Positions 46,835-47,131 of a DNA stretch of 47,131 nucleotides are shown here, piece by piece. Made by a program: the position numbers and the translations under genes. Numbering within the stretch: the first letter of the stretch is position 1; every line of letters starts with the position of its first letter. The stretch lies in NCBI GenBank assembly GCA_047973435.1, contig JBKECA010000031.1, positions 1 through 47,131 of the forward strand. The letters run 5' to 3'. The stretch is from JBKECA01 sp047973435. GTDB lineage: Bacteria; Planctomycetota; Planctomycetia; Planctomycetales; Planctomycetaceae. The notes under the pieces were generated by a model. The model did no database searches and was not told the origin of the DNA. It worked only from the letters and a program-made list of their open reading frames with translations.

Positions 46835-47131
46835 CGTATCGAGAACTCCTCTGCCGTCTTGCCGATGCCCACAATCTCTGCCGAACCATTGCCGCACAGG
46901 ACTTGGCTGGCCATCCGCTCTACATCCTCCCGCAGTCCAGCGTCACAGCAAAACTGGGGCGGGCCAGTGGCTGCATTGGTTACACATCTGGCACGCTTGA
47001 CCTGCTGCTCAAAGACGAGATTGGCGATGCGTGGCAGGGGCGTGGCCCGTGCATCGTGGTGAATGACGGATTGATGCTTGCCGAATTCGGTGAGGAATCG
47101 CTTGCGGCCGACATCAACGGCATCGTTCTGC
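46831..47131 (+). CDS. Partial gene coupled to the antitoxin, possible metalloprotease
   Basis: An open frame from the TTG at 46831 (AAGGA box upstream, TTGA overlap with the antitoxin stop) to the window edge, about 100 codons. It reads TYRELLCRLADAHNLCRTIA, then PLYILPQSSVTAKLG, then GRGPCIVVNDGLMLAEFGEESLAADINGIVL. The closing segment, a conserved region ahead of a helix, is the kind that precedes an HE-x-x-H zinc motif, but that motif would lie beyond the window, so function is not established. It is too long and unlike common RelE or Doc toxins. Confidence 0.55.
   Translation, partial: MTYRELLCRLADAHNLCRTIAAQDLAGHPLYILPQSSVTAKLGRASGCIGYTSGTLDLLLKDEIGDAWQGRGPCIVVNDGLMLAEFGEESLAADINGIVL

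Overview
The window (about 47 kb, GC-rich) most likely comes from a planctomycete. The clues are family-level resemblance of the proteins: a YD-repeat fragment, an IS66 remnant, an unusual integrase-core transposase, the DUF2924 / large serine recombinase / ParB-like trio, and a phage-like replication set of the kind I associate with planctomycete mobile elements. No rRNA or tRNA gene, CRISPR array or complete IS with visible ends was recognised, so the host call is an inference.

Layout. (1) 1-4.1 kb: a scarred, chromosome-like edge with an RHS/YD-repeat remnant, a truncated IS66 transposase carrying a hairpin palindrome, a small DUF7668-like protein, an integrase-core transposase, a translationally coupled cupin-TspO pair and a pRiA4b ORF-3-like protein. 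(2) 4.2-26.1 kb, all on the minus strand: a defence island of two tight operons. The upstream operon is MerR-like HTH, SNF2 helicase (DrmD-like), 1444-aa Eco57I-type adenine methylase, OLD-type ATPase with TOPRIM nuclease, and a 1697-aa DEAD/DEAH helicase with DUF1998 and a C-terminal Vsr/DUF559-like nuclease domain. The downstream operon is XRE-ImmA/IrrE metalloprotease, PIN-domain protein, and a 1887-aa STAND ATPase with an N-terminal Cap4/DUF4297-like nuclease and a C-terminal cysteine cluster (Avs-like). (3) 26.2-30.2 kb: a serine recombinase module (small protein, DUF2924, recombinase, ParB-like HTH) with an oppositely oriented NucS-like nuclease. (4) 30.3-38.3 kb, minus strand: a phage-like nucleic-acid block (DUF4406-like, metallophosphoesterase, SF2 helicase, RusA, DUF669, Sak4-like ATPase, sigma factor, and an unknown coupled pair). 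(5) 38.9-47.1 kb, plus strand: dATP/dGTP diphosphohydrolase, prim-pol/ATPase, a winged-helix-like protein, a truncated ParB-methyltransferase, a repeat-rich non-coding array, a RepA-like ATPase, a Phd/YefM-like antitoxin and the start of a coupled gene.

Reading. Regions 3-5 look like an integrative, phage- or plasmid-like element with its own replication, nucleotide-pool and sigma genes. The defence island lies directly beyond the recombinase and could be its cargo, but no att sites were found. The two strongest candidates for undescribed biology are the protease-PIN-nuclease-STAND operon and the DISARM-related operon with OLD and a nuclease-fused helicase. The most unusual non-coding signal is a set of eight diverged units (43.2-44.2 kb) centred on AAGCCTAACAGTAGGGG-like boxes, several followed directly by hairpins. 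The same box sits in front of two gene blocks of the element, so it may be the promoter of the element's own sigma factor. Two iteron-like arrays, one after each replication ATPase gene, share two exact boxes in the same order and suggest a duplicated origin module.
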